From Oscillospiraceae bacterium (GTDB taxonomy: Bacteria > Bacillota > Clostridia > Oscillospirales > Ruminococcaceae): a DNA stretch of 43,229 nucleotides. The stretch spans positions 1 to 43,229 of the forward strand of contig JAHHTS010000010.1 in the NCBI GenBank assembly GCA_020024475.1, in the 5' to 3' direction. Both the position numbers and the translations under genes were made by a program. The notes beneath the pieces were generated by a model. It saw only the letters and a program-made list of their open reading frames with translations. It did no database searches and had not been told where the DNA came from. Shown in pieces: positions 35,100-43,229 of this stretch. The stretch's first letter is position 1, and each line of letters starts with the position of its first letter.

Positions 35100-36764
35100 T
35101 TAAAATTCAAATGTTTTACAAAATCCGATAACTGAATAAGCAATGACAAGAGGATGTACCGTTGATAAGTACATTACATATGTACCAATTTCAAAACTAG
35201 AAACTTCTACAAAAGCTATCATAGCACATCTTAAAATAGCCATTCCTAAAAAGCCTAACATTACTACATTTAGCATACTATCTATATCAAATTTTCTTAA
35301 AGATAAATCAAAAATCAATTTCTTTATCTGCCATAATACAGCAATAACAGCCAATGTAGTAAGCAATATTTTATATATGCTTGTAATCACTTCCATGATA
35401 TTGTGAAGTAACTTTCTAGAAGGCGACATATATGAAATATCAGTTCCTTCAATATAGCCTGTATCCCCTTTATTATGTATAAAATCTTCTACCCGCTGTA
35501 TCTCATTAGGATACCCCACTGCTTTTTCAGCATAAGGATAACATTGTTCAAATAAAATAACAGTTTTAAATCCGTTAATAGTTTCTTCAATAACGCTTGG
35601 AACATATGTAAGTTTTATAGGCGGGGTGATTGATTTTCTAAGATGATTGCTACCACTATCAGTATTTAGTCTTCCTTCATCTACTGCTTTTTGAATTTCT
35701 TTTGTTAACTCCTCATAATATTTTTTTGCTTTTTGTGGAGTTTCATAATAGCCTAAATTCGATAGTGCGTTTCTTAACGCCCAATAAAATGAACCTGATT
35801 GAAAATCTCCTATATCGAAATTAAAATATCCAACTATTATAAGCGGGTCTTTAATCGCATCTTCAACTGATGCGAAAATTGGAACCTCCCTATAAACATC
35901 TTGCCTAACTTTTTCTGGGATTGCAACTATCGGATTCCATTCTTCTTGCTTTAAACTAGTAAGCGCCCCATAAGCAGATTTAAACTCTCCACTAGTAAAA
36001 TCACTGATTATAAATCTTCCATAATGGGTATAATTCATATAACAATACGCTAAGATTATTGATAAACTTATCACAAATGGAGATAAGATTGTAATTGCTT
36101 TTTTTATGATACATTTGTTTTTTTGTAAAATTAGAAGCCCTATAATTACTATAAAAGCTACTACAAAAAACGGAAAAACCCAAATTCCATCTTCTCTACA
36201 CAAATATATGCAGCCGAAAGCTACGCCATACATAAAAAGCCACATAATCCATCTTTTTATATTTTGTTGGTATCTTAATCCTACTCCCAAAATACCAGAA
36301 AAGAAAAATAAACATAATGATGGAAAAATAGAGTCTCTATAAATTCTTGTCGCATACTGTGCCCAAGTTGCAGGATTGTAAACTAAAAAAATAAATACGA
36401 ATAATTTTTGCCAGTTCTTTGATAAAGCCGGACTTATCGCTTTTGTAAAAGCATAACAAGCCAATATCCAAAGCATGGCATTTGCTATCAAATAAGGAAT
36501 TCCAATTTTATGTACAAAAGCAAGCCATATAGAAAAAAACATATGTTTGGAAATTGTAAGCCATGTATATTCACCTAGCCAATTTCCATTAACTATGCTT
36601 TGTGCTGCTTTGAACATTAAATCATCATCAATAGGAGCTAATGGAGGATAAATAGTGGCAAACTGACCATAACTTAATATAAGTCGAGCCAATAAAGCGA
36701 ACATAGCCAAGCCTATTGCTGTAACTCTTTTTAAGTCTCCATCTTTAAAAAATGCAACCTTCAT
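35100..36764 (-). CDS. Polytopic membrane protein, GT-C/GT39-like (unknown)
   Basis: 554 residues. About 9 TM helices in the N-terminal half and C-terminal tail, with a large outside domain (about 255-450). The first outside loop carries an acidic motif, APIDDDLMF (43-51), positioned as in GT-C glycosyltransferases. No named family is recognised. The ATG at 36764 is chosen because TTGGGGA lies 8 nt upstream; the ATG at 36788 has no ribosome binding site. It appears to be cotranscribed with the enzyme I gene downstream, an odd pairing that may be only positional. A glycan- or lipid-linked sugar transfer role is inferred from topology only. Confidence 0.65.
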   Translation of the reverse strand: MKVAFFKDGDLKRVTAIGLAMFALLARLILSYGQFATIYPPLAPIDDDLMFKAAQSIVNGNWLGEYTWLTISKHMFFSIWLAFVHKIGIPYLIANAMLWILACYAFTKAISPALSKNWQKLFVFIFLVYNPATWAQYATRIYRDSIFPSLCLFFFSGILGVGLRYQQNIKRWIMWLFMYGVAFGCIYLCREDGIWVFPFFVVAFIVIIGLLILQKNKCIIKKAITILSPFVISLSIILAYCYMNYTHYGRFIISDFTSGEFKSAYGALTSLKQEEWNPIVAIPEKVRQDVYREVPIFASVEDAIKDPLIIVGYFNFDIGDFQSGSFYWALRNALSNLGYYETPQKAKKYYEELTKEIQKAVDEGRLNTDSGSNHLRKSITPPIKLTYVPSVIEETINGFKTVILFEQCYPYAEKAVGYPNEIQRVEDFIHNKGDTGYIEGTDISYMSPSRKLLHNIMEVITSIYKILLTTLAVIAVLWQIKKLIFDLSLRKFDIDSMLNVVMLGFLGMAILRCAMIAFVEVSSFEIGTYVMYLSTVHPLVIAYSVIGFCKTFEF

Positions 36765-36802
36765 TGTAAAAATCCCCAAAATAATCATTATTTATTCTTA
36801 TT

Positions 36803-36831
36803 ATTATAACATTTACTTTCTATTAGATAAA
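36803..36831 (-). promoter_or_regulatory. Possible promoter of the membrane protein-enzyme I pair
   Basis: On the minus strand: TTTATC (36831-36826), 17 bp, TATAAT (36808-36803). The -10 is perfect, the -35 weak. Confidence 0.4.
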
Positions 36832-36939
36832 GTAGTATTTATATATTTTGTACGAAAATCCATATTTGGTAAAAATTTTGATATTTTTTGTAAATATCTT
36901 ACAAATTTTATTTTATTATAAATTTCATTAAAAAAATTA

Positions 36940-36968
36940 TTGAAAATAAAGAAACTATGCTATATAAT
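36940..36968 (+). promoter_or_regulatory. Promoter of the CofE-like gene
   Basis: TTGAAA (36940-36945), exactly 17 bp, TATAAT (36963-36968). It leaves a leader of about 65 nt before the ATG. Confidence 0.75.
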
Positions 36969-37040
36969 AGTACAGTGGTAAACAAGTGTTTGCTATAATA
37001 ATCCCTAATTTAATTTAAAATTATGAAATGAGGAATCAAT

Positions 37041-38234
37041 ATGTCAAGAACAGTTGGGGCTGTATCCCGCGGTATAAGAACACCTATCATCCGCGAAGGC
37101 GATGATCTGGTAAATGTTGTTACTAAAAGTCTTTTGGAAGCATTCAAAGAAGAAAACATTACTCTCCATGATAGAGATATCATAGGTGTGACTGAAGCCG
37201 TAGTAGCAAGAGCCCAGGGCAACTATGCTTCTTGTGACGATATTGCTGCAGATATCAAAGCTAAATTTGGCGAAAATACCATCGGTCTTATTTTTCCAAT
37301 TCTTTCAAGAAATCGTTTTTCAATAGTTCTCAAAGGTATTGCAAGAGGAGCTAAAAAAATCGTTCTTATGCTTAGCTACCCTTCTGACGAAGTTGGTAAC
37401 CACCTTGTAAGTCTTGAGCAATTGGATGAAAAAGGCATTAACCCATGGGATACTATCATGGATGAAAAAATGTATAGAGACAACTTTGGTAAAAATCCAC
37501 ATCCATTCACACAGGTAGACTATGTTGAATTTTACAAAAACCTTATTATTGAAGAAAACTGCGAAGTAGAGGTTATCTTTGCAAACCGTGCAACAGACAT
37601 ACTTGGTTACACTGATACAGTTCTTTGCGCTGATATTCACTCAAGAGCAAGAAGCAAGCGTCTTCTTAAATCAGCTGGTGCTAAGCTTGTTCTCGGTCTT
37701 GATGATATTCTTACTGAATCTGTAAACGGAAGTGGTTTTAATGCTGACTACGGTCTTCTTGGCTCAAATAAAGCAACAGAAGAGACAATCAAATTATTCC
37801 CAAGAAATAGCAAAGAATTTTCACTCAATCTCCAAGAAAACATTTTGAAAGAAACTGGAAAGAAAATGGAAGTTCTCGTTTATGGTGACGGTGCATTCAA
37901 AGACCCTCAAGGTAAAATTTGGGAACTCGCTGACCCTGTTGTTTCACCTGGTCATACAGATGGTCTGATTGGTTTGCCAAACGAATTAAAACTTAAATAC
38001 CTTGCTGATAATCAGTTTGCCGAACTTAAAGGCGAAGAGCTTACAAAAGCAATGACAGAATATATTGCAAACAAAAATAAAGACCTAATGGGTAGCATGG
38101 AAAGTCAAGGTACAACACCAAGACAACTTACAGATCTTATAGGTTCATTGTGTGACCTTACAAGTGGTTCTGGCGATAAAGGTACACCTGTTATATTCAT
38201 CCAGGGATACTTTGATAACTACGCAAATGACTAA
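37041..38234 (+). CDS. CofE-like protein (coenzyme F420-0:L-glutamate ligase family)
   Basis: 397 residues. The N-terminal region (RGIRTPIIREGDDLVNVV, DIIGVTEAVVARAQG) and the middle segments with ADIHSRARSKRLLKSAG, LGLDDILTESVNGSGFNADYGLLGSN and YGDGAFKDP correspond to the F420_ligase family. In archaea and actinobacteria CofE adds gamma-glutamates to F420, but most Clostridia lack F420, so here it probably glutamylates another acceptor; the acceptor is unknown. The protein is longer than archaeal CofE (about 250), as seen for clostridial members. TGAGGAA gives a good ribosome binding site. Monocistronic, strong promoter and terminator. Codon use is more GC-rich than in neighbours, suggesting high expression. 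Confidence 0.8.
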   Translation: MSRTVGAVSRGIRTPIIREGDDLVNVVTKSLLEAFKEENITLHDRDIIGVTEAVVARAQGNYASCDDIAADIKAKFGENTIGLIFPILSRNRFSIVLKGIARGAKKIVLMLSYPSDEVGNHLVSLEQLDEKGINPWDTIMDEKMYRDNFGKNPHPFTQVDYVEFYKNLIIEENCEVEVIFANRATDILGYTDTVLCADIHSRARSKRLLKSAGAKLVLGLDDILTESVNGSGFNADYGLLGSNKATEETIKLFPRNSKEFSLNLQENILKETGKKMEVLVYGDGAFKDPQGKIWELADPVVSPGHTDGLIGLPNELKLKYLADNQFAELKGEELTKAMTEYIANKNKDLMGSMESQGTTPRQLTDLIGSLCDLTSGSGDKGTPVIFIQGYFDNYAND

Positions 38235-38240
38235 TAACAA

Positions 38241-38270
38241 AAAAAGAGGAAGCTAAAGCTTCCTCTTTTT
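38241..38270 (+). terminator. Terminator of the CofE-like gene
   Basis: The stem AAAAAGAGGAAGCT / AGCTTCCTCTTTTT with a minimal loop and a T-rich tail, just past the stop. Confidence 0.88.
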
Positions 38271-38297
38271 TATTTAATTGAAAAATGAAACAACAGT

Positions 38298-38564
38298 TCA
38301 TTCTACATATCCAAAAATATACATTATTACAAAAACTGTAATTAAACTTGCTAGTGACATTACATATGTGGCTATCTTACTCTCAGAAATATTTTTGACA
38401 GTGTTAAAATATTTAGAAAAAAGCCATATGTCCGAAGAAAAAAACAATATATATAACCACTGATTTCTAAAACACAACGCTATACTAGAAAGTGCATAAC
38501 TTATTATAATATAATTTATTGTTTCTATTGTTATATCAATGATTCTGTAAGTTTTACTTTTCAT
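38298..38564 (-). CDS. Small hypothetical membrane protein
   Basis: 88 residues with three hydrophobic segments (about 12-28, 34-48, 64-84) and a basic N-terminus (MKSKTYR). The start at 38564 is set by AGGA 8 nt upstream; the ORF is open 21 nt farther but without a site. It lies 42 nt after the MBL-fold hydrolase gene on the same strand and may be cotranscribed. No family is recognised and function is unknown. Being only 88 codons it could be non-coding, but ribosome binding site, topology and position argue for a real gene. Confidence 0.5.
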   Translation of the reverse strand: MKSKTYRIIDITIETINYIIISYALSSIALCFRNQWLYILFFSSDIWLFSKYFNTVKNISESKIATYVMSLASLITVFVIMYIFGYVE

Positions 38565-38606
38565 ATAATTGATCCTGCTAGACAAAAATTTGTATCATAG
38601 TTATTT

Positions 38607-39344
38607 CTACACCATTTTAATACTAGAAAGCTGATTAAATAAATCTTCTCTACTCATCAGCATCTGATGACCAGATAATACTTTATCAAAATCCCATTCT
38701 TCTAGTTTACTCATAAGTTTTTTATGCTTATCTTTGTAAAAAACTTCTTGTTCTGGAGCCAAATCAGCATAGTGAATATCACCTAAAAAAACACATTTTT
38801 CTTCTTCAATATAAGCGATTGCACAATCATCACTGTGAGAATTATCCACTTTTTCCATGTGAACTCTTATCCCACCTAAATCTATGGTAAGGTTATTCTC
38901 ATATTCTATATCAGCTGTTTTAATCTTAATTAGTGACTTATCTGGATATTCATCATTGATATGTGGATAGGAAAACGCTAGATCCTCTCCTGTCTCAATT
39001 CTTTTTTTCATTTCCTCATCTGACCATTTCCAATCTTGCATACTCTTTAGTAAAACATTAGTTTTTCTTGTAGCAAAACTTATCACATTGTCCAAATGTG
39101 CCAACCCGTAAGTATGATCCCAATGCCAATGCGTTAAAACACACAAATCAGGTCTTGGTAAATTATTTTTTTCTAACTCATCATAAAATATCTTCACATG
39201 GCGATTACTGGCACCACTATCAAGCATCAATACATTTTTATTTCCCACTACTAGTCCTATTGTGCACCAGTCATTTTTTTCATAATGTGGCAAATAATAA
39301 ATTCTATCAGTTACTTTTATAATTTTTAATTCTATCTTTTCCAT
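38607..39344 (-). CDS. MBL-fold metallo-hydrolase
   Basis: 245 residues. The zinc motif THWHWDH (71-77) is intact, with further ligands in NSHSDD, LGDIHYAD and LSGHQM. The family includes hydrolases of many substrates; the substrate here is unknown. It lacks a signal peptide, so is probably cytoplasmic. The ribosome binding site at the start (39344) is weak (GGAC). It is followed by the small membrane protein gene. Confidence 0.82.
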   Translation of the reverse strand: MEKIELKIIKVTDRIYYLPHYEKNDWCTIGLVVGNKNVLMLDSGASNRHVKIFYDELEKNNLPRPDLCVLTHWHWDHTYGLAHLDNVISFATRKTNVLLKSMQDWKWSDEEMKKRIETGEDLAFSYPHINDEYPDKSLIKIKTADIEYENNLTIDLGGIRVHMEKVDNSHSDDCAIAYIEEEKCVFLGDIHYADLAPEQEVFYKDKHKKLMSKLEEWDFDKVLSGHQMLMSREDLFNQLSSIKMV

Positions 39345-39693
39345 GAATATATGTCCATTATTAATTCTTTGTACTATTTAGCTTAAATACAATATCCGTA
39401 AAAAGTACCGTTGATTTCTACCTCAGCATAGATGAATCATTTTTATTGTTTACAAAAATGATTCTTAGTATTACCATTTTAATATTTTGTAACATCGTTA
39501 ATATATTTTTTCAAATATACAACAAAATTATATGACTGTGATGTTATTAATTCATTTACTTTTTAGTTCTGTTACATTTTTCAAAATTTTCTTAGCTATG
39601 TTATCAATAATAATATAACTTTATATTTTTTGCAACACTATTTAGATTTGTGGTAGAATAAAAAAAACAGCCTTATATGGAGGGGTATAAATA
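39345..39693. other. Divergent intergenic gap with an 11-bp hairpin
   Basis: About 350 bp without a gene. It holds a perfect inverted repeat, GAATCATTTTT/AAAAATGATTC (39434-39444 with 39454-39464, 9-nt loop), with no T-tail on either strand, so it is more like an operator than a terminator. The M20 peptidase promoter is at the right end (39630-39659). No clear minus-strand promoter was found. Confidence 0.5.
39630..39659 (+). promoter_or_regulatory. Promoter of the M20 peptidase gene
   Basis: TTGCAA (39630-39635), 18 bp, TAGAAT (39654-39659). Confidence 0.55.
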
Positions 39694-40839
39694 ATGAATA
39701 TAGAATTCAGCCAAAGATTAAGTGAGTTTTTAGAGAAAAACAAACAGTATCACTATAATATGACAATCGAACTAGCTCAGATTCCTGCACCATCAAACAG
39801 AGAAGAAAAGCGCGCACATTGGGTAAAGAATTACTTTGATAATCTCGGCGGCACTAATAGTTATATTGATGATGCCCTAAATGTTGTTCTTCCTTTTAAC
39901 TGTGAAAATAGCAATGATATAACTGTTTTCATGGCTCACCTTGATGTTGTCTTTCCAAACGAAGATAATCTTCCTTTAGAAGTTAGAGATGGTAAAATCT
40001 TCTGTCCAGGAATATGTGATGATACCGCAAATGTGACCGGTATGCTTCTTATAGCTAAATATATTCTTGAAAATAATTTAAAACCAAACTCAGGGCTACT
40101 TATAGTAGCAAATACTGGTGAAGAAGGACTTGGCAATCTTAAAGGAAGTCGTCAAATAATGGAAGATTATCAAGGTCGAATAAAAGAATTTATTTCTTTT
40201 GATGGTACTTTTGGTTTCGTATGCAATGATGCTGTTGGTAGTCATCGTTACAGTGTAGAAATTAAAACAGAAGGTGGTCATAGCTATGGTGATTTTGGTA
40301 ACAGAAACGCAATCGCAATCTTATCAAATATGATCGACACTCTTTACACAATGAAAGTACCACCGATGGGAAAAACTACTTACAATGTTGGCACCATAGA
40401 AGGAGGTACTAGTGTTAACACAATTGCTCAAAACGCAAAAATGTTATACGAATATCGTTCTGACAATCTAGAGAGCCTTGCCATTATGGAAAAATTTTTC
40501 AATTCTGTTTGCGACAGTTATCGTAATATGGGTATTGAAGTAAATGTTGATATTCTTGGCAAACGCCCATGCAAGGGTAATGTTGATAAATCCGCTCTTG
40601 ATGCCTTGACAAAAACAGCTGTAGAAATCAGTCAGTCTATCACTGGTATAAATTGCAAAATTAGTCCAAGTAGTACCGATTGTAACACAGCACTGTCTCA
40701 AGGTGTTCCCGCCGTTTGTCTAGGGCTTTGTTCTGGTGAAGGTTCTCACACTCGTGGTGAATGGTTAGAAATAAATTCTCTTCATATTGGCGCAAAAATT
40801 GCTGCTGCATTTATTGGAAGATATTTCAACAACTTTTAG
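39694..40839 (+). CDS. M20 family metallopeptidase
   Basis: 381 residues. Cytoplasmic dizinc peptidase/deacylase family. Metal ligands and catalytic residues visible: His82 and Asp84 in MAHLDVVF, Asp109/Asp110 in GICDDTAN, Glu143/Glu144 in NTGEEGLGN, FDGT, and the last His in GEGSHTRGEW near the C-terminus. A lid (dimerisation) domain lies at about 205-300, starting with GGHSYGDFGNRNA. It resembles peptidase T-like or PepV-related proteins; the exact substrate cannot be read. GGAGGGG gives a strong ribosome binding site. It is followed by a 213-nt gap without a clear terminator. Confidence 0.9.
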   Translation: MNIEFSQRLSEFLEKNKQYHYNMTIELAQIPAPSNREEKRAHWVKNYFDNLGGTNSYIDDALNVVLPFNCENSNDITVFMAHLDVVFPNEDNLPLEVRDGKIFCPGICDDTANVTGMLLIAKYILENNLKPNSGLLIVANTGEEGLGNLKGSRQIMEDYQGRIKEFISFDGTFGFVCNDAVGSHRYSVEIKTEGGHSYGDFGNRNAIAILSNMIDTLYTMKVPPMGKTTYNVGTIEGGTSVNTIAQNAKMLYEYRSDNLESLAIMEKFFNSVCDSYRNMGIEVNVDILGKRPCKGNVDKSALDALTKTAVEISQSITGINCKISPSSTDCNTALSQGVPAVCLGLCSGEGSHTRGEWLEINSLHIGAKIAAAFIGRYFNNF

Positions 40840-41010
40840 CAACCTCACTTATGCTTTGTCAAATCATATATATTTGTGAACAATATATGAAAAAATATTT
40901 TTTTCAAGATTAAAAATGCACAATTTTTATGAATACATTTAATCAATATGTAGATTTTGAATAAAATGCTTTTAAATCTCATAAATGTATAGTACAATGT
41001 AGGTAAATAA

Positions 41011-41027
41011 ACAGTGACAATCACTGT
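41011..41027. promoter_or_regulatory. Inverted repeat in the leader of the PatB/MalY-like gene
   Basis: ACAGTGA-CAA-TCACTGT: perfect 7-bp arms with a 3-nt centre, 26 nt before the ATG and just after a TATAGTACAAT -10 region. Could be an operator or a leader hairpin. Confidence 0.4.
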
Positions 41028-41052
41028 AATACGAAAGGAACGGTATACTATA

Positions 41053-42279
41053 ATGGCATATTCAAAATACGCTAACAAATTCGACTTTGTTACAGTAACA
41101 GACCGTCGTGGTCTTGACTCATCAAAATGGGACAATATTCCAATTCCAAACGCAGAAGTACTTCCAGGTTTTTCACACATTCCAATGTGGGTTGCAGATA
41201 TGGACTTTCCAACAGCTCCATGTGTAATTGCAGCTATCCAGGCACGTTTGGCAGCTTCACCAGCAATGGGTTATTTTGGACTTAAAGAAACAGGTTTCTA
41301 TGACGCAATTAAAAAATGGCAGTTCGAAAGAAACGGTGTTACAATCGAAGATGACGATGTAATTTCATACGAAAACTCAGTTCTTGGTGGTGTTTCAAAC
41401 GTTATTAGAACATACACAGAAGAAGGCGATCCAGTTCTTCTCCACAGCCCTACATACATTGGTTTCACAGGTACAGTAAACGCTGCAAAACGTAAAATCA
41501 TTTTGTCAGAATTGAAACAGGATGAAGAAGGCACATATAGAATGGACTTCGAAGACATGGAAAAGAAAATTGTTGAAAACAACATCAAAGTTGCAATTTT
41601 CTGTAACCCACACAACCCAACAGGTCGTGTTTGGACTCCAGAAGAAATCCAGGATTATGTAGAATTGATGGTTAAACACAATGTAAAAATCATCGCTGAC
41701 GAAATTTGGTCAGACTTCATCATGGAAGGCAAACACACACCAACACAGTCAGTTTCAGAATTGGCTAAGATGAATGTATCAGCAATGTATGCATGTACAA
41801 AAACATTTAACCTTGCTGGTCTTGTAGGTGCTTACTCAATCATCTACGATAAAGACACAAGAGAAAAATGTCGTGAATTGGCTGCTCAGACACACTACAA
41901 CCAGCCAAACATTCTTTCAGTTCACGCTCTTGTAGGTGCTTACAACGAAGGTGCTCCATATGTTGATGAACTTATTAAAGTTATCAAATCTAACCAGCAG
42001 CATGCTTATGATGTAATCCAGACATGGGGTGGTCTTGTAAAGACACAGAAACCACAGGGTACATACGTAATGTTCCTTGACTTCACAGAATTCTGTGAAA
42101 AACGTGGTAAAACAATGGATGAAGTTCTTCAGAAATGTGTATCTGTTGGTGTTATCTGCCAGGATGGTCGTCCATTCCATGGTCCATGTCATGCACGTTT
42201 CAACTTCGCTTGCCCACACTCATCTGTAGTAGAAGCTTTCGATAGATTGACAAAATACGTTATCAACGCTGAATGGTAA
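41053..42279 (+). CDS. PatB/MalY-type PLP aminotransferase (C-S beta-lyase family)
   Basis: 408 residues, fold-type I. The opening FDFVTVTDRRGLDSSKWD matches the start of PatB/MalY proteins, which cleave cystathionine or cysteine conjugates (beta-lyase) and in some species regulate maltose genes. FCNPHNPTGRVW and IADEIWSDF are the standard PLP contacts, and the Schiff-base Lys lies in CTKTFNLAG. The start at 41053 is chosen because homologous proteins begin here; a GTG at 41014 would place the leader inverted repeat within the coding region. AAAGGA lies 13 nt upstream, rather far. Codon use is much more regular and GC-richer than in surrounding genes, implying high expression. A strong terminator follows. 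Confidence 0.9.
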   Translation: MAYSKYANKFDFVTVTDRRGLDSSKWDNIPIPNAEVLPGFSHIPMWVADMDFPTAPCVIAAIQARLAASPAMGYFGLKETGFYDAIKKWQFERNGVTIEDDDVISYENSVLGGVSNVIRTYTEEGDPVLLHSPTYIGFTGTVNAAKRKIILSELKQDEEGTYRMDFEDMEKKIVENNIKVAIFCNPHNPTGRVWTPEEIQDYVELMVKHNVKIIADEIWSDFIMEGKHTPTQSVSELAKMNVSAMYACTKTFNLAGLVGAYSIIYDKDTREKCRELAAQTHYNQPNILSVHALVGAYNEGAPYVDELIKVIKSNQQHAYDVIQTWGGLVKTQKPQGTYVMFLDFTEFCEKRGKTMDEVLQKCVSVGVICQDGRPFHGPCHARFNFACPHSSVVEAFDRLTKYVINAEW

Positions 42280-42358
42280 TTTTATTAAAAGCAACAGAAA
42301 CTATATTCACTATAACCAATCTAATATATAGATATTAAATTGTTATTTTGATTTAACG

Positions 42359-42396
42359 AGTAGTTGTATATCTAATGATATACAACTACTTTTTTA
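42359..42396 (+). terminator. Terminator of the PatB/MalY-like gene
   Basis: Perfect 14-bp stem (42359-42372 with 42377-42390), loop TAAT, then TTTTTT. It is effectively two-sided but the only adjacent gene is on the plus strand. Confidence 0.88.
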
Positions 42397-42399
42397 TTT

Positions 42400-43229
42400 A
42401 CTAAAAATTCAAAATCATCAAATATTAAAAATAAAAATTATTTGTTCACATTTGTAAGGTTGCTGTGATTAAAATAATACATAATCATCCAAACCAAACG
42501 TTTGAAACATTTGGCTATAAGAACGTTATTTAAACAACACGCATTTTAATAAGGTAGGATATAATGTTAAGTAATACACTAATTCCATAAAATAATCTAT
42601 CATTGATAAAATCACTAAAATGAATCGTCTATATTTTTATAATATGTATGATATTACAACGACTAAATCTATATGTCCAAATGTTAAAAATAGAAAGAAA
42701 TCTACCATCTATGCATTGATATTGTTAAATATTTGATGATTACTAAATATCTATCGTATAGTAAATGATACTTTCCAAACAATATTTATAAATAAAATAA
42801 TTACCATATTTGTTAAAGAAAACAGATGTTTCATCCATATTTCTTTCTAAGTTATTGAACAAGCAGACAGTATTTCTAAATTGCTAAACACTATGGCCGT
42901 GATAAATACCAAAGTATTAAATATTTTTATTAGTATTAAGTTAAACTAATTTACATTTAATTATATTGTTAAAAACTAATTCCTTATTGATGGTGATACT
43001 TTTGAATATTTGGTTTAAAAACTTTATATTAATAAAATAACATTAGTTATATTTAATAAATGTGTTTGTTTTGCTAAAGATAAATTGAGTAAAATATTTT
43101 TGTCAGCAAAACTGGAAAAAGATTTATGTATTATAAAACTTAGTCACCATTATTTAAGTCATCAATAAACATTACTAAATTTATAATTACATATGGACTA
43201 TATAAAAATGTTATCATTTGTCCTTACAT
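42400..43229. other. Gene-poor AT-rich right end
   Basis: About 830 bp with no convincing gene. One short frame just before 42980-43165 reads as a protein-like string interrupted by a stop (an IDGDTFEYLV stretch, stop, then about 50 open codons), which could be a remnant of a decayed gene, but AT-rich noise is as likely. A short ATG frame at about 42560 has a GGTAGGA-like site yet ends after eight codons. No RNA gene or insertion-sequence end was recognised. Confidence 0.4.

Overview
The window is AT-rich, Gram-positive-type chromosomal DNA, most likely from an anaerobic gut-type Clostridia (Bacillota). This rests on GGAGG-type ribosome binding sites, TTGaca/TATAAT promoters with 16-18 bp spacers, U-tailed hairpin terminators, a DarA-HolB-RicT block as in Bacillus/Clostridium, a clostridial 2[4Fe-4S] ferredoxin, a CarD-type regulator and a lipobox on the solute-binding protein. 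No rRNA, tRNA, insertion sequence, phage or CRISPR array was seen.

Layout. 1-7.0 kb: housekeeping genes (4-alpha-glucanotransferase, beta-CASP ribonuclease-like protein, a Wzx/MurJ-type flippase, an M24 peptidase, a CarD-like regulator) and an apparent small-RNA gene at about 4.87 kb. 7.0-22.1 kb, minus strand: a surface-glycan locus. Read in transcription order it runs LegB dehydratase, a DUF2142 membrane protein, two tandem copies of a two-gene membrane module, LegC aminotransferase, PtmE-type CBS/nucleotidyltransferase, an intrinsic terminator, then NeuB, NeuC, two Gfo/Idh oxidoreductases and a NeuA-type cytidylyltransferase. 22.2-26.0 kb, divergent plus strand: SGNH protein, surface-carbohydrate glycosyltransferase-like protein and Wzx flippase. 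26.3-28.7 kb: a three-gene polar amino-acid ABC importer. 29.5-31.1 kb: HD-domain protein, Crp-family regulator, ferredoxin. 31.2-33.3 kb: ricT, holB, darA. 33.5-36.8 kb: a divergent PTS enzyme I with a GT-C-like membrane protein. 37-42.3 kb: a CofE-like ligase, a small membrane protein with a metallo-beta-lactamase-fold hydrolase, an M20 peptidase and a PatB/MalY aminotransferase. 42.3-43.2 kb holds no recognisable gene.

How it fits together. The 7-26 kb block looks like a nonulosonic-acid pathway of the legionaminic type (LegB, LegC, PtmE, NeuB/LegI, NeuC/LegG, NeuA/LegF) joined to export and assembly functions: a flippase, a candidate transferase, an SGNH acyl-transfer/esterase protein and several GT-C-like membrane proteins. 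An N-acetyltransferase (LegH) is not present in the window. The least familiar part is the tandemly duplicated module of a roughly 645-residue GT-C-like membrane protein plus a roughly 200-residue two-TM protein with an outside beta-rich domain. Within each module the two genes overlap at start/stop codons in the same way, and this argues for TTG starts in two of the genes.
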